From assembly GCF_030499575.1 (NCBI RefSeq), contig NZ_JASTLC010000001.1, forward strand, positions 4,922,001-4,986,000: a stretch of DNA of 64,000 nucleotides. The letters are read 5' to 3'. Shown piece by piece: positions 1-7,456 of this stretch. Position 1 is the first letter of the stretch; the number at the start of each line of letters is the position of its first letter. Position numbers and translations under genes: made by a program. Under the pieces are notes generated by a model. That model was not told the DNA's origin, did no database searches, and saw nothing but the letters and a program-made list of their open reading frames with translations. Source of the stretch: Streptomyces sp. DG2A-72. GTDB taxonomy: Bacteria; Actinomycetota; Actinomycetes; Streptomycetales; Streptomycetaceae.

Positions 1-2
1 GG

Positions 3-86
3 TGGCTGGTCGCGGTCGGCGTCGTCGAGATCATCACGGCGCTGCGGATCCGCGGCCGCGCGAGTCGGGTGCCACGCGAACTGTGA
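3..86 (+). CDS. C-terminal end of a membrane protein (possibly HdeD/DUF308 type), 5' truncated
   Basis: Only the last 27 codons lie in the window, ending in TGA. They read as a hydrophobic segment (WLVAVGVVEIITALRIRGRA) followed by a basic tail, a pattern common at the C terminus of DUF308/HdeD-type integral membrane proteins. The stop codon overlaps a GTG start of the next gene (GTGA), which suggests the two are co-transcribed. The family assignment rests on a very short tail and is tentative; the beginning of the gene is outside the window. Confidence 0.4.
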   Translation, partial: WLVAVGVVEIITALRIRGRASRVPREL

Positions 87-382
87 ACGCCGTGCGCATC
101 TGGTCCCGGGTCCTCGTCCTGCTCCTCGCCCTCCTCGTGCCGGGCGAGCACACGGCACACGCGGTGACGGTCACGGCCGAGACCACCGCCGTGGTCGCCG
201 AGTACGACGACACCGTCCTACGGTCCACAGCCCGCGCCGGCAACCGTGCCGCCGCACCCCTGCGCCCCGCACCCCGCCCGCACCCCCGGCCCGCCGCACC
301 ACCGGCCGCCCCACCACTCCCGGCACCAACCCACCCCGAGCCCGTCCTCCACACCCTCCGCACGGTGGTCCTGCGCTGCTGA
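83..382 (+). CDS. Secreted or membrane-anchored Ala/Pro-rich hypothetical protein
   Basis: A 99-residue protein starting at GTG that overlaps the upstream stop. Residues 5-27 form a signal-peptide-like segment (VRIWSRVLVLLLALLVPGEHT) with a basic n-region and a Leu-rich core ending in Ala-X-Ala-like residues. The mature part becomes strongly Ala/Pro/Arg/His rich after about residue 50, so it is low complexity. I do not recognise a family. Position and overlap suggest it is expressed with the preceding membrane protein. A reading frame on the opposite strand is also open here, so this call depends mainly on the leader-like segment and the overlap. Confidence 0.5.
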   Translation: MNAVRIWSRVLVLLLALLVPGEHTAHAVTVTAETTAVVAEYDDTVLRSTARAGNRAAAPLRPAPRPHPRPAAPPAAPPLPAPTHPEPVLHTLRTVVLRC

Positions 383-435
383 CAGGGGCCTGCCTCCCGC
401 CCCCACCCATCAGCCAACGCAAGGACGACACAGCC

Positions 436-555
436 ATGCCCAACGACCCGTACGCGGTCCTACGCGCCCTCCTCCGCGCGGAGGCCATCCGCAACGCCCC
501 CAAGCCCAAGCCCCAACAGCAACAACAGCCGCCGAAGAAGCCTGAACGCGGCTAG
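436..555 (+). CDS. 39-residue hypothetical protein
   Basis: A short gene with a clear ribosome binding site (AAGGACG, 421-427) ahead of ATG. The product begins MPNDPYAVLRALLRAEAIRN, predicted amphipathic helix, followed by a Lys/Gln/Pro tail containing a run of five Gln. It lies 53 bases downstream of the secreted hypothetical gene in the same direction, so it could be the last cistron of that operon. Function is not known. Its small size and the good ribosome binding site are the only support, together with the GC-biased third positions across the helix. Confidence 0.5.
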   Translation: MPNDPYAVLRALLRAEAIRNAPKPKPQQQQQPPKKPERG

Positions 556-954
556 GTCAGCGGAACCGGTGAGGGGCGGGTGCGCACAGCGCCCCGTCAG
601 GGGCGCGGGGCTGTATCCATATGCGGCTCCGCCGCGCGGGCGCGACAAGCCCCCACCGGCCCGCAGACAAAGACCCGCCGCTACGGTTTGTCCTGTACGG
701 CGGGCAGTTCGAGGACACTGGTGAGTGTCGGCGAGGAACACCGGCACGCCCTGCGCGCTGAGCTGCTCGGCGATCAGCTGGAGGGCACGGTCTCGCTGTC
801 GCTCATATCAGGCCCCTGCTTCCATATCCGGCCCCTTGCTTCCGGCATAGTCGAGCCCACGCTTCCGGTTTGCCCAGGTTTACGGCATCTTTTGCAACGT
901 CGCACTCCCTCTCCATGGCTGCGCCCGGAAGCTCTTGACCGGTAGGCTTTCCGT
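556..954. other. Intergenic stretch with one dispersed repeat and a possible gene remnant
   Basis: No intact gene seen. It contains a dispersed intergenic repeat (588-666). Between about 720 and 805 the minus strand shows a short stretch with strong GC bias at third positions, reading ALQLIAEQLSAQGVPVFLAD, without a plausible start or end; this may be a decayed gene fragment. Confidence 0.4.
588..666. repeat. Streptomyces-type dispersed intergenic repeat, copy 1
   Basis: Starts AGCGCCCCGTCAGGGGCGCG, a short inverted repeat, and continues through a GGCTCCGCCGCG block to a CCCGCAG end. Closely similar copies occur at 12586-12667 and, in a divergent form, at 14467-14526. All three are intergenic, just after or before gene ends. 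Confidence 0.75.
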
Positions 955-1251
955 GTGATCTTCAAGCGCATCGGAAACGGCCGGCCGTACCCCGACCACG
1001 GCCGGGAAAGCACCCGGCAGTGGGCGGACGTCGCACCGCGCCCGGTCCGCCTCGATCAGCTCGTGACGACGAAGGGCCAACTCGACCTGGAGACACTCCT
1101 GGCCGAGGACTCGACCTTCTATGGCGATCTGTTCGCACACGTCGTCAAGTGGCAGGGCGACCTGTACCTGGAGGACGGTCTGCACCGCGCGGTCCGGGCG
1201 GCCCTCCAGCAGCGCCAGGTGCTGCACGCGCGCGTCCTCGAACTGGACTAA
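955..1251 (+). CDS. Conserved hypothetical protein, possibly VapB-family antitoxin-like
   Basis: A 98-residue acidic/mixed protein from a GTG start. The sequence (MIFKRIGNGRPYPDH at the N terminus; a central LVTTKGQLDLETLLAEDSTF; then LYLEDGLHRAVRAALQQRQV) is a conserved Streptomyces family that automatic pipelines sometimes label VapB-family antitoxin. No toxin (PIN domain) gene lies next to it, so a toxin-antitoxin role is doubtful. It precedes the LytR_C gene by 89 bases on the same strand. I regard it as a conserved protein of unknown function. Confidence 0.7.
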   Translation: MIFKRIGNGRPYPDHGRESTRQWADVAPRPVRLDQLVTTKGQLDLETLLAEDSTFYGDLFAHVVKWQGDLYLEDGLHRAVRAALQQRQVLHARVLELD

Positions 1252-1340
1252 CGGCGAACTGGTTCCCCTAACGGGTTGAACTGCGCGCTGGCAATGATCA
1301 TCTAGTAGGAATCGTCGCCCGCGCGCACTACGCTGCGCCC

Positions 1341-1982
1341 ATGAGCATGCTGACTCCCCCCGGCATGGGCGGCCAGTACCGGATCAAGGGTGACAAGTAC
1401 CCCCGGATGCGCCGGCCCCGGCGGCGCGGCAGGCTCGTGGCCGGGCTCGTGGCCTCGGTCGCCGCTCTCGGGCTGGTCGGCTGGGGCACGCTGCAGCTCA
1501 TCGACCTCTTCTCGGGCGGCGGCGACTCCGCCTCGGCGGCCGGCCCCAAGTCGGACTGCTCGTCCAAGGCGAGCCCCTCGCCGAGCACCACCGCCGCCGT
1601 TCCCGCGCCCGGCAAGATCACCGTCAACGTGCTCAACGCCACGACCCGCAGCGGGCTGGCCAAGCAGACGGCGGACGAGCTGAAGAAACGTGGCTTCCGG
1701 ATCGGCGACGTGGGCAACGCGACCGCGGAGTTCGACAAGAAGGTCAAGGGCACCGGGCTGCTGCTCGGCCCCGCCTCCTCCCTCAACACCTCACTGCCGG
1801 TGCTCGCCACCCAGCTCAGCACCGCCGAGCGCCGAACGGACGCCGCCCGCAAGGGCACGGCCGTCGACCTGATCCTCGGCAACGGCTTCAAGGCGCTGAC
1901 CACGAAGAAGGACGCCGACAAGGCACTGGCCGCACTGACCGGGCCTCAGCCAACGCCCTCTTCGTCGAAGCAGAGCTGCTGA
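1341..1982 (+). CDS. LytR C-terminal domain protein, membrane anchored
   Basis: 213 residues. A basic cytoplasmic N terminus (to about residue 35) is followed by one membrane segment (LVAGLVASVAALGLVGWGTL), a Gly/Ser/Pro linker, and a LytR_C domain (about 90-195) marked by ITVNVLNATTRSGLA and the GTAVDLILGNGF signature. This domain is found at the C terminus of LytR-CpsA-Psr cell-wall ligases, but here it stands alone without the catalytic part, so an accessory role in wall polymer attachment is an inference. No strong ribosome binding site precedes ATG. The last codons (SSKQSC plus stop) are exactly duplicated just downstream by a 23-base tandem repeat. Confidence 0.85.
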   Translation: MSMLTPPGMGGQYRIKGDKYPRMRRPRRRGRLVAGLVASVAALGLVGWGTLQLIDLFSGGGDSASAAGPKSDCSSKASPSPSTTAAVPAPGKITVNVLNATTRSGLAKQTADELKKRGFRIGDVGNATAEFDKKVKGTGLLLGPASSLNTSLPVLATQLSTAERRTDAARKGTAVDLILGNGFKALTTKKDADKALAALTGPQPTPSSSKQSC

Positions 1983-2005
1983 CTTCGTCGAAGCAGAGCT
2001 GCTGA
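1960..2005. repeat. Perfect 23-base tandem duplication across a stop codon
   Basis: Two identical 23-base units (1960-1982 and 1983-2005, each CTTCGTCGAAGCAGAGCTGC plus TGA). The first unit encodes the final residues and stop of the LytR_C protein; the second repeats them in the 3' untranslated region. Confidence 0.95.
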
Positions 2006-2041
2006 AGAAGACCTGCTGAAACAGGCGTACTGCCCAGCGGC

Positions 2042-2677
2042 CTACTCGGCGGCCCCGTACATCCGGTCCCCCGCGTCCCCCAGGCCCGGGACGATGTAGC
2101 CGTGCTCGTTGAGGCGCTCGTCGACCGACGCCGTCACGACCGTCACCGGCGTGCCGGCCAGCTCGCGCTCCATGAGCTCGACGCCTTCCGGCGCGGCGAG
2201 CAGCACCACGGCGGTCACGTCGTCCGCGCCGCGCTTGATCAGCTCCTGGATCGCCGCGACCAGGGTGCCGCCGGTGGCCAGCATCGGGTCGAGGACGTAC
2301 ACCTGGCGCCCGGAGAGGTCCTCCGGCATCCGGGTGGCGTACGTGGACGCCTGGAGCGTCTCTTCGTCACGCACCATGCCCATGAAGCCCACCTCGGCGG
2401 TCGGCAGCAGCCGGACCATGCCGTCCAGCATGCCGAGGCCGGCCCGCAGGATCGGCACCACCAGCGGGCGGGGGTGGGACAGCCTGACGCCGGTGGTCGA
2501 GGCGACCGGCGTGGTGATGTCGACCTGCTCGGTGCGCACGTCGCGCGTGGCCTCGTAGGCGAGCAGGGTGACCAGTTCGTCGGCGAGCCGCCGGAAGGTC
2601 GCGGAGTCGGTGCGCTGGTCGCGCAGCGCGGTGAGCTTGTGGGCGACCAGGGGGTGGTCGACGACGTGGAGACGCAT
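2042..2677 (-). CDS. upp: Uracil phosphoribosyltransferase
   Basis: Cytosolic salvage enzyme converting uracil and PRPP to UMP and pyrophosphate. The 211-residue length is normal for the family. The PRPP-binding motif [11 protein letters not shown] is at residues 128-138, and the uracil-binding region near the C terminus contains the expected [16 protein letters not shown]. The ATG start gives the conserved N terminus [15 protein letters not shown]. It is convergent with the LytR_C gene, leaving about 60 bases between the stops, and is transcribed alone. Confidence 0.98.
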   Translation of the reverse strand: MRLHVVDHPLVAHKLTALRDQRTDSATFRRLADELVTLLAYEATRDVRTEQVDITTPVASTTGVRLSHPRPLVVPILRAGLGMLDGMVRLLPTAEVGFMGMVRDEETLQASTYATRMPEDLSGRQVYVLDPMLATGGTLVAAIQELIKRGADDVTAVVLLAAPEGVELMERELAGTPVTVVTASVDERLNEHGYIVPGLGDAGDRMYGAAE

Positions 2678-2769
2678 GGCCTAACAGTAACCGGGCCGCC
2701 GTAGCCCTTGTGCTGGCATCAAACCGCCCATCAGAGGGAAAGTGGGAGGGACGTACGGGGGTGTAGCCG

Positions 2770-2955
2770 ATGTCCGATCGTGAGTCCGGAACGGACCCGT
2801 CGCCGCGGGAGACCGACGCCGAGCGCAGGCGGCGCCGGGCGGTCTTCCTGCGCGAACTCGCCGAGGCCCGCGAGCTGCGCGACCGCGTCCAGCCCCGCCG
2901 CGCCAAGACGGCCCGCCTGCGGCACGCGATGCGAATGCGCACCTTCCGCTGGTAG
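2770..2955 (+). CDS. Small basic hypothetical protein (61 residues)
   Basis: Starts at ATG after a G-rich stretch and encodes a highly charged, helical protein dominated by Arg, Glu and Ala (for example AERRRRRAVFLRELAEAREL). The composition looks like a single long helix that could bind nucleic acid, but no family is recognised. It sits between upp and the tadA pair; small proteins of this kind are conserved at this position in Streptomyces as far as I recall, but that would need a database check. Confidence 0.65.
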   Translation: MSDRESGTDPSPRETDAERRRRRAVFLRELAEARELRDRVQPRRAKTARLRHAMRMRTFRW

Positions 2956-3186
2956 CGCGACCCGCCTACGCGGGCGCCCGCGTACGAATGCGGTGCCATG
3001 GCCGCGTACCATCCCGCTGGTGGACGATCAAAACGTGCGGACACAGGGAGCCGAAGACGTCCCCTGAACGCCTTGTTTCTGCCACGATTCCGAGTGGGCG
3101 GGGCTCGGAGTTCCGCACTCCTCGCCCGCAAACCTCCGCCGGGGGGACCCCCAACCGGCACGCCTATGACCAGTGGGAGAGTCACG

Positions 3187-3723
3187 GTGTACTTCGCCGC
3201 ACTGCTCGCGCGCACCGAAGACGGGTGGGAAGCGAGCGACACAGAGCTCGACGATGTGGAGACCCTGTCGGATCTCGCCGACCTGGCCCGGGAGTCCTCG
3301 ACCGACGACGACACGGTGCTCGTCCTCATCGAGCAGGAGGACGCCTGGTTCGGCGTCGTCCGCGTCGACGGTGAGGACGACCCTCGTATCTACGTCTCGG
3401 ACGCCGCCGCCGCTGCCCGCAGCAGCTACGGCGAGATCCTGCTCACCGACGAACTGCTCGGCCGGGACCCGGGTGACGACGATGTCGCCGACCTGGACTC
3501 CCTCGACCTCGACGGCACCGAGGACGGTGAGTCCGAGGACGACGCCGACGGCGAGGACGACAGCCCCTCCGCCGAGGCCGTGCCGCACGGCCCGGTCGGT
3601 GACGCACGGGTCCTCGACGACCTGGGCGTCAGCGAGAAGGAGTTGCTGACCCTGTCGGTCGACGCGCTCACCGAGATCGCCGACGCGCTGGGCGCCTCGG
3701 ACATCCTGGAGGCCGTCCGCTGA
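3187..3723 (+). CDS. tRNA adenosine deaminase-associated protein
   Basis: 178 residues, very acidic. The N-terminal half is a compact domain (VYFAALLARTEDGWEA... ) and the middle is a long Asp/Glu-rich linker (about residues 100-140). The family is named only from its constant position just ahead of tadA in actinobacteria; its biochemical role is not known. I chose the GTG at 3187 because GGGAGA lies 7 bases before it; an ATG at 3166 in the same frame would add seven residues (MTSGRVT) and is the alternative. The stop is 65 bases before the tadA ATG, so the two are probably one operon. Confidence 0.85.
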   Translation: MYFAALLARTEDGWEASDTELDDVETLSDLADLARESSTDDDTVLVLIEQEDAWFGVVRVDGEDDPRIYVSDAAAAARSSYGEILLTDELLGRDPGDDDVADLDSLDLDGTEDGESEDDADGEDDSPSAEAVPHGPVGDARVLDDLGVSEKELLTLSVDALTEIADALGASDILEAVR

Positions 3724-3787
3724 CCGGCCGGGCCGGGGAGTCCGCCCAGGTCCGCCGGACCCGGTACGCGACCGCTGGCGGGCCGCG

Positions 3788-4270
3788 ATGCGGCTCGCCC
3801 TGGACGAGGCGGCACACGCGGTCCGGGGCGGAGACGTCCCCGTCGGCGCGCTGGTGCTGTCCCCGGACGGTACGACCGTGCTCGCGACCGGCCACAACGA
3901 ACGCGAGGCCACCGGCGACCCGACGGCCCACGCCGAGGTGCTCGCCATCCGGCGGGCGGCGGCGAAATTGGGAGGTGCGGCGCGTAGCGTCTCCGGCAAG
4001 GGTGGCGGTGGGCGGCGGGCGGGAGAGTGGCGCCTGACGGGCTGCACGCTCGTCGTGACCCTCGAGCCCTGCACGATGTGCGCGGGCGCGATCGTCCAGT
4101 CCCGTGTGGACCGGGTCGTCTACGGCGCCCGGGACGACAAGGCGGGCGCGGCCGGCTCCCTCTGGGACGTCGTACGCGACCGACGGCTCAACCACCGGCC
4201 CGAGGTGATCGAGGGCGTACTCGCCGAGGAGTGCGCCCGGATCCTCACCGGCTTCTTCCGCGACCGCTGA
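3788..4270 (+). CDS. tadA: tRNA-specific adenosine-34 deaminase
   Basis: Zinc-dependent deaminase that converts A34 to inosine in tRNA-Arg(ACG), a substrate tRNA that is itself encoded in this window (29013-29085). The zinc and proton-shuttle motif HAE is at residues 48-50 and PCTMC at 94-98. The protein is 160 residues, within the family's range, with a short Gly/Arg insertion (about 67-80) between the motifs. The codons before the ATG also read like the usual N terminus (DPVRDRWRAA), so the true start may be slightly upstream at an unusual codon, but no standard start codon is present there. Confidence 0.95.
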   Translation: MRLALDEAAHAVRGGDVPVGALVLSPDGTTVLATGHNEREATGDPTAHAEVLAIRRAAAKLGGAARSVSGKGGGGRRAGEWRLTGCTLVVTLEPCTMCAGAIVQSRVDRVVYGARDDKAGAAGSLWDVVRDRRLNHRPEVIEGVLAEECARILTGFFRDR

Positions 4271-4298
4271 GGCCGGGGATGAGGACGGCTGCACCGCC

Positions 4299-4338
4299 CG
4301 GACCGGCGAATACCGATCCCGGACCGGCGAATACCGAT
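4299..4338. repeat. Direct repeat of 19 bases
   Basis: CGGACCGGCGAATACCGAT occurs at 4299-4317 and again at 4320-4338, between the tadA stop and the tRNA-Ser gene. It lies in the expected promoter zone of the tRNA. Confidence 0.9.
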
Positions 4339-4375
4339 TTCAAACCACACCCCACCGTGCTGTAAGGTCTTTCCC

Positions 4376-4460
4376 GGTAGCGTGTCCGAGCGGCCGAAGG
4401 AGCTCGCCTCGAAAGCGAGTGTGGCGCAAGTCACCGAGGGTTCAAATCCCTCCGCTACCG
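4376..4460 (+). tRNA. tRNA-Ser (anticodon CGA)
   Basis: 85 bases with a fully paired acceptor stem (GGTAGCG with CGCTACC), discriminator G, anticodon stem CTCGC/GCGAG around the loop CTCGAAA (anticodon CGA, reading UCG), the long variable arm typical of tRNA-Ser, and the T loop GGTTCAAATCC. No CCA is encoded. A strong terminator follows within 6 bases. Confidence 0.97.
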
Positions 4461-4465
4461 CTGGA

Positions 4466-4495
4466 GAAGGGCCCCGTCGCGAGACGGGGCCCTTC
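4466..4495 (+). terminator. Hairpin terminator after tRNA-Ser(CGA)
   Basis: A perfect 13-base-pair stem (GAAGGGCCCCGTC with GACGGGGCCCTTC) closed by a GCGA tetraloop, 6 bases after the tRNA. Confidence 0.9.
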
Positions 4496-4633
4496 GTGCG
4501 TCCGGAGCGGACTCGACGCCCTCGCAAAAGCGCCTCACCCGCGGGCCGTTGGTCCCTGAGAATGGCGCGAAGGTTACACTCGCCGCCGTCAACAGGGGGC
4601 CCTCAGGGCACAGCAGGCACAGAGGAGGCCGCG

Positions 4634-4813
4634 GTGGCGGTGAATTCGAAGAAGATCGCCCTCTATGTCCTCGTGGTCTTCGTGCTCTACGTGATCATCA
4701 CGGATCCGGCGAAGGCCGCCGACTATGTCCAGATAGGCTTCGAGGGCATATCGGACGCCGCGAAGGCCCTCGGCGACTTCGCGTCCTGGGTCGCCAACGG
4801 AGGAGAGTCATGA
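4634..4813 (+). CDS. Small single-pass membrane protein
   Basis: 59 residues from a GTG start with AGGAGG five bases upstream. Residues 8-24 form one membrane segment (IALYVLVVFVLYVIITDP), followed by a short amphipathic part with many Ala and Asp residues. The stop overlaps the ATG of the Dabb gene (ATGA), so translation of the two is coupled. The function is unknown; the coupling suggests it works with or near the Dabb protein. Confidence 0.75.
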   Translation: MAVNSKKIALYVLVVFVLYVIITDPAKAADYVQIGFEGISDAAKALGDFASWVANGGES

Positions 4814-5103
4814 TCCGTCATCTGGTCCTCTTCAAGCTCAACGAGGGCGTCGAACGCGACGACCCGCGCGTGACGAAGGGCGTGGAGATCTTCCGCGCAC
4901 TCGACGGCAAGATCCCCGAGATCCGCTCCTGGGAGCTGGGCTGGAACTTCAGCGACCGGCCCATCGCGTACGACTTCGCGATCAACTCGGCGTTCGAGGA
5001 CCGCGCGGCCCTGCGGACGTACGCCATGCACCCGGAGCATCAGGCGGGCGTCAGCCTGTGGGGCGAGTTCGCCACGTGGGTGATCGCCGACTATGAGTTC
5101 TGA
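4810..5103 (+). CDS. Dabb family (stress-responsive alpha/beta barrel) protein
   Basis: 97 residues forming one dimeric alpha/beta barrel domain. The N terminus MIRHLVLFKLNEGV and the later YDFAINSAFEDRAALRTYAM and HPEHQ segments match the Dabb family. Proteins of this type are small cytoplasmic stress or catabolic accessory proteins; a few are enzymes, but no catalytic role can be read here. The start is fixed by the ATGA overlap with the preceding gene and by GGAGAG upstream. A 13-base tandem repeat duplicates the last codons and stop. A hairpin followed by T residues ends the operon. Confidence 0.9.
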   Translation: MIRHLVLFKLNEGVERDDPRVTKGVEIFRALDGKIPEIRSWELGWNFSDRPIAYDFAINSAFEDRAALRTYAMHPEHQAGVSLWGEFATWVIADYEF

Positions 5104-5114
5104 CTATGAGTTCT
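5089..5114. repeat. Tandem 13-base duplication across the Dabb stop codon
   Basis: GACTATGAGTTCT occurs twice in a row (5089-5101, 5102-5114), so the final codons and stop of the Dabb gene are repeated just downstream. It is the second such stop-codon duplication in the first 5 kb. Confidence 0.9.
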
Positions 5115-5150
5115 GAGCCGCCGGTTCGTTTCTGAACCACGGTCTTTGAA

Positions 5151-5179
5151 GCCCTCCGCCGTTCCGGCGGAGGGCTTTT
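5151..5179 (+). terminator. Rho-independent terminator after the Dabb gene
   Basis: A perfect 10-base-pair stem (GCCCTCCGCC with GGCGGAGGGC), five-base loop, then TTTT. Confidence 0.9.
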
Positions 5180-5266
5180 GCGCATCTTATGCCCCACTTT
5201 GCCGTCAACACGTGGTTATACGGTGCTTGCATGCAATGCACATGTCTTGTGATGCTATGACAGCTT

Positions 5267-6181
5267 TTGACGGATGAGGCGGATGAGTTGACCGAGGAAG
5301 AGGTGGCGTTGACCGTGTCGGCCAGTACTGCGCCGCCCCAGGACGAGGCTCCCGCTCAGGCCGAGACGCCGGCTACCGAACCCGAGGCCCAGGACCAGCC
5401 CCCCGCCCCCGAGAAGCGCCGCGGCGCCGACACCCGGGCGCTCACGCAGGTGCTCTTCGGCGAGCTCAAGGAGCTGGAGCCGGGCACTCCGGAGCACAAC
5501 CGGGTGCGCGGGGCGCTCATCGAGGCCAACCTTCCGCTCGTGCGCTACGCGGCGGCCCGCTTCCGCTCCCGCAACGAGCCCATGGAGGACGTCGTCCAGG
5601 TCGGCACCATCGGGCTCATCAACGCCATCGACCGCTTCGACCCGGACCGGGGCGTGCAGTTCCCGACCTTCGCGATGCCGACGGTCGTCGGCGAGATCAA
5701 GCGGTACTTCCGCGACAACGTCCGCACGGTCCATGTCCCGCGCCGGCTGCACGAGCTGTGGGTGCAGGTCAACAGCGCGACCGAGGATCTGACGACGGCC
5801 TTCGGGCGCTCCCCGAGCACCGCCGAGATCGCCGAGCGGCTGCGCATCACGGAGGAGGAGGTGCTGTCCTGCATCGAGGCGGGACGGTCGTACCACGCCA
5901 CCTCCCTGGAGGCGGCCCAGGAGGGCGACGGCCTGCCAGGACTCCTCGACCGGCTCGGCTACGAGGACCCGGCGCTGGACGGCGTCGAGCACCGCGACCT
6001 CGTCCGGCATCTGCTGGTCCAACTCCCCGAACGCGAACAGCGCATCCTGCTGCTGCGCTACTACAGCAATCTCACCCAGTCGCAAATCAGTGCGGAACTC
6101 GGCGTCTCCCAGATGCATGTTTCACGGCTACTCGCGCGTAGCTTCCAGCGGCTGCGCTCGGCGAACAGGATCGACGCTTAA
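5267..6181 (+). CDS. sigF: RNA polymerase sigma factor of the SigB/F/G family, SigF-like
   Basis: 304 residues. An acidic, Pro/Ala-rich N-terminal extension (about 1-52) precedes regions 2, 3 and 4: [20 protein letters not shown] is sigma region 2, and [19 protein letters not shown] near the C terminus is the region 4.2 helix-turn-helix. The sequence matches what I recall of S. coelicolor SigF, the late sporulation sigma factor. The start is uncertain: TTG at 5267 gives the longest form, but TTG 5309 or GTG 5315 have a better ribosome binding site (GAGGAAGAGG). No anti-sigma factor gene lies alongside. A second sigma factor follows. Confidence 0.92.
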   Translation: MTDEADELTEEEVALTVSASTAPPQDEAPAQAETPATEPEAQDQPPAPEKRRGADTRALTQVLFGELKELEPGTPEHNRVRGALIEANLPLVRYAAARFRSRNEPMEDVVQVGTIGLINAIDRFDPDRGVQFPTFAMPTVVGEIKRYFRDNVRTVHVPRRLHELWVQVNSATEDLTTAFGRSPSTAEIAERLRITEEEVLSCIEAGRSYHATSLEAAQEGDGLPGLLDRLGYEDPALDGVEHRDLVRHLLVQLPEREQRILLLRYYSNLTQSQISAELGVSQMHVSRLLARSFQRLRSANRIDA

Positions 6182-6308
6182 GCGGCTCACAACCGCATAG
6201 AGGATCGAGCCGTCACCGTCGCGAGCGAATCGCTCACCAGGGCGGATCCCGACAGTTCTGTGCCGATAAACCGTCAGACCCCCTTTATCCAGGGCGGATT
6301 CGAGTCTC

Positions 6309-6346
6309 ACATGTCGACATGTCACTACAGCGTGTTGCCGACATGT
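6309..6346. promoter_or_regulatory. Cluster of palindromic ACATGT motifs upstream of the second sigma gene
   Basis: A perfect 14-base palindrome (ACATGTCGACATGT, 6309-6322) contains two ACATGT hexamers, and a third occurs at 6341-6346. It lies about 115-150 bases before the sigN-like start and looks like an operator for a dimeric regulator; the regulator is unknown. Confidence 0.5.
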
Positions 6347-6459
6347 GACATTCTGCGGGAAGCGCGTTTGCCGGGGCTGCGGCTCCGGTATTCAGGTGAA
6401 GGCTGGCGTTCCTCGATGGAGCGTTCGCCGCGACCGTCCCGCGACCCAAAGGGGGTGGC

Positions 6460-7362
6460 ATGTCCGCAGACAAGGGCAGCTCGAAGGTGCTCACGCTCAC
6501 AAAGAGCGAGGCGGCGCCCGAGGCGCACGCCGCGCTCGGCCCCATCGACGAGGTGGAGATCCTTCAGACCCCGCCGGTCCCGGAGGTCCCCGCCTCGGAG
6601 ACCATCGACACCCGCACCCTGTCCCGCTCCCTTTTCCTGCGGCTCGCCGCACTGGACGAGAACAGCCCCGAGCGCGCATACGTCCGGGACACGCTGATCG
6701 AGCTCAACCTCCCGCTCGTGCGGTACGCGGCGGCCCGCTTCCGCTCGCGCAACGAGCCGATGGAGGACATCGTCCAGGTCGGCACCATCGGCCTGATCAA
6801 GGCGATCGACCGCTTCGACTGCGAACGGGGCGTGGAGTTCCCGACGTTCGCGATGCCGACGGTCGTCGGCGAGATCAAGCGGTTCTTCCGTGACACGTCC
6901 TGGTCGGTCCGGGTGCCCAGGCGGCTGCAGGAGCTGCGGCTCGCCCTCACCAAGGCCAGCGACGAGCTGTCCCAGAAGCTGGACCGCTCCCCGACGGTCA
7001 CCGAACTCGCCGCGGTCCTGGGCGTGTCCGAGGAGGACGTCGTCGACGGCCTCGCGGTCGGCAACGCCTACACGGCCTCCTCCCTCGACTCCCCGGCCCC
7101 CGAGGACGACGGCGGCGAGGGCTCCCTCGCGGACCGCCTCGGCTACGAGGACACCGCACTGGAGGGCGTCGAGTACCGCGAGTCCCTCAAGCCCCTGCTC
7201 GCCAAGCTGCCGCCCCGCGAGCGCCGGATCATCATGCTGCGCTTCTTCGCCAACATGACCCAGTCGCAGATCGGCGAGGAGGTCGGCATCTCCCAGATGC
7301 ACGTCTCCCGGCTGCTGACCAGGACGCTGGCACAGCTGCGCGAGGGCCTCATCTCCGACTGA
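6460..7362 (+). CDS. sigN: RNA polymerase sigma factor of the SigB/F/G family, SigN-like
   Basis: 300 residues, closely related to the upstream SigF-like factor in regions 2-4 (same [20 protein letters not shown] block) but with a different N terminus (MSADKGSSKVLTLTKSE) and a distinct region 3. The C-terminal helix-turn-helix reads [19 protein letters not shown]. In S. coelicolor the gene next to sigF is sigN, which acts in aerial hypha development; the symbol is assigned from that remembered order and the sequence similarity. Start ATG at 6460 follows a GGGGGTGG stretch. The 278-base upstream region carries palindromic motifs, consistent with its own regulated promoter. Confidence 0.85.
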   Translation: MSADKGSSKVLTLTKSEAAPEAHAALGPIDEVEILQTPPVPEVPASETIDTRTLSRSLFLRLAALDENSPERAYVRDTLIELNLPLVRYAAARFRSRNEPMEDIVQVGTIGLIKAIDRFDCERGVEFPTFAMPTVVGEIKRFFRDTSWSVRVPRRLQELRLALTKASDELSQKLDRSPTVTELAAVLGVSEEDVVDGLAVGNAYTASSLDSPAPEDDGGEGSLADRLGYEDTALEGVEYRESLKPLLAKLPPRERRIIMLRFFANMTQSQIGEEVGISQMHVSRLLTRTLAQLREGLISD

Positions 7363-7456
7363 CGGTGCCGGGACGCCGCCGGAGGCTTTCTGACCGACGG
7401 CGTCGAAAGGCCGTCCGGGGCTTCCTATTTGACGGAGCGTCAGCCACCATGGCGCG

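Noticed and set aside
955..1251. VapB antitoxin of a toxin-antitoxin pair
   Set aside because: No PIN-domain or other toxin gene is adjacent, so a toxin-antitoxin system is not called.
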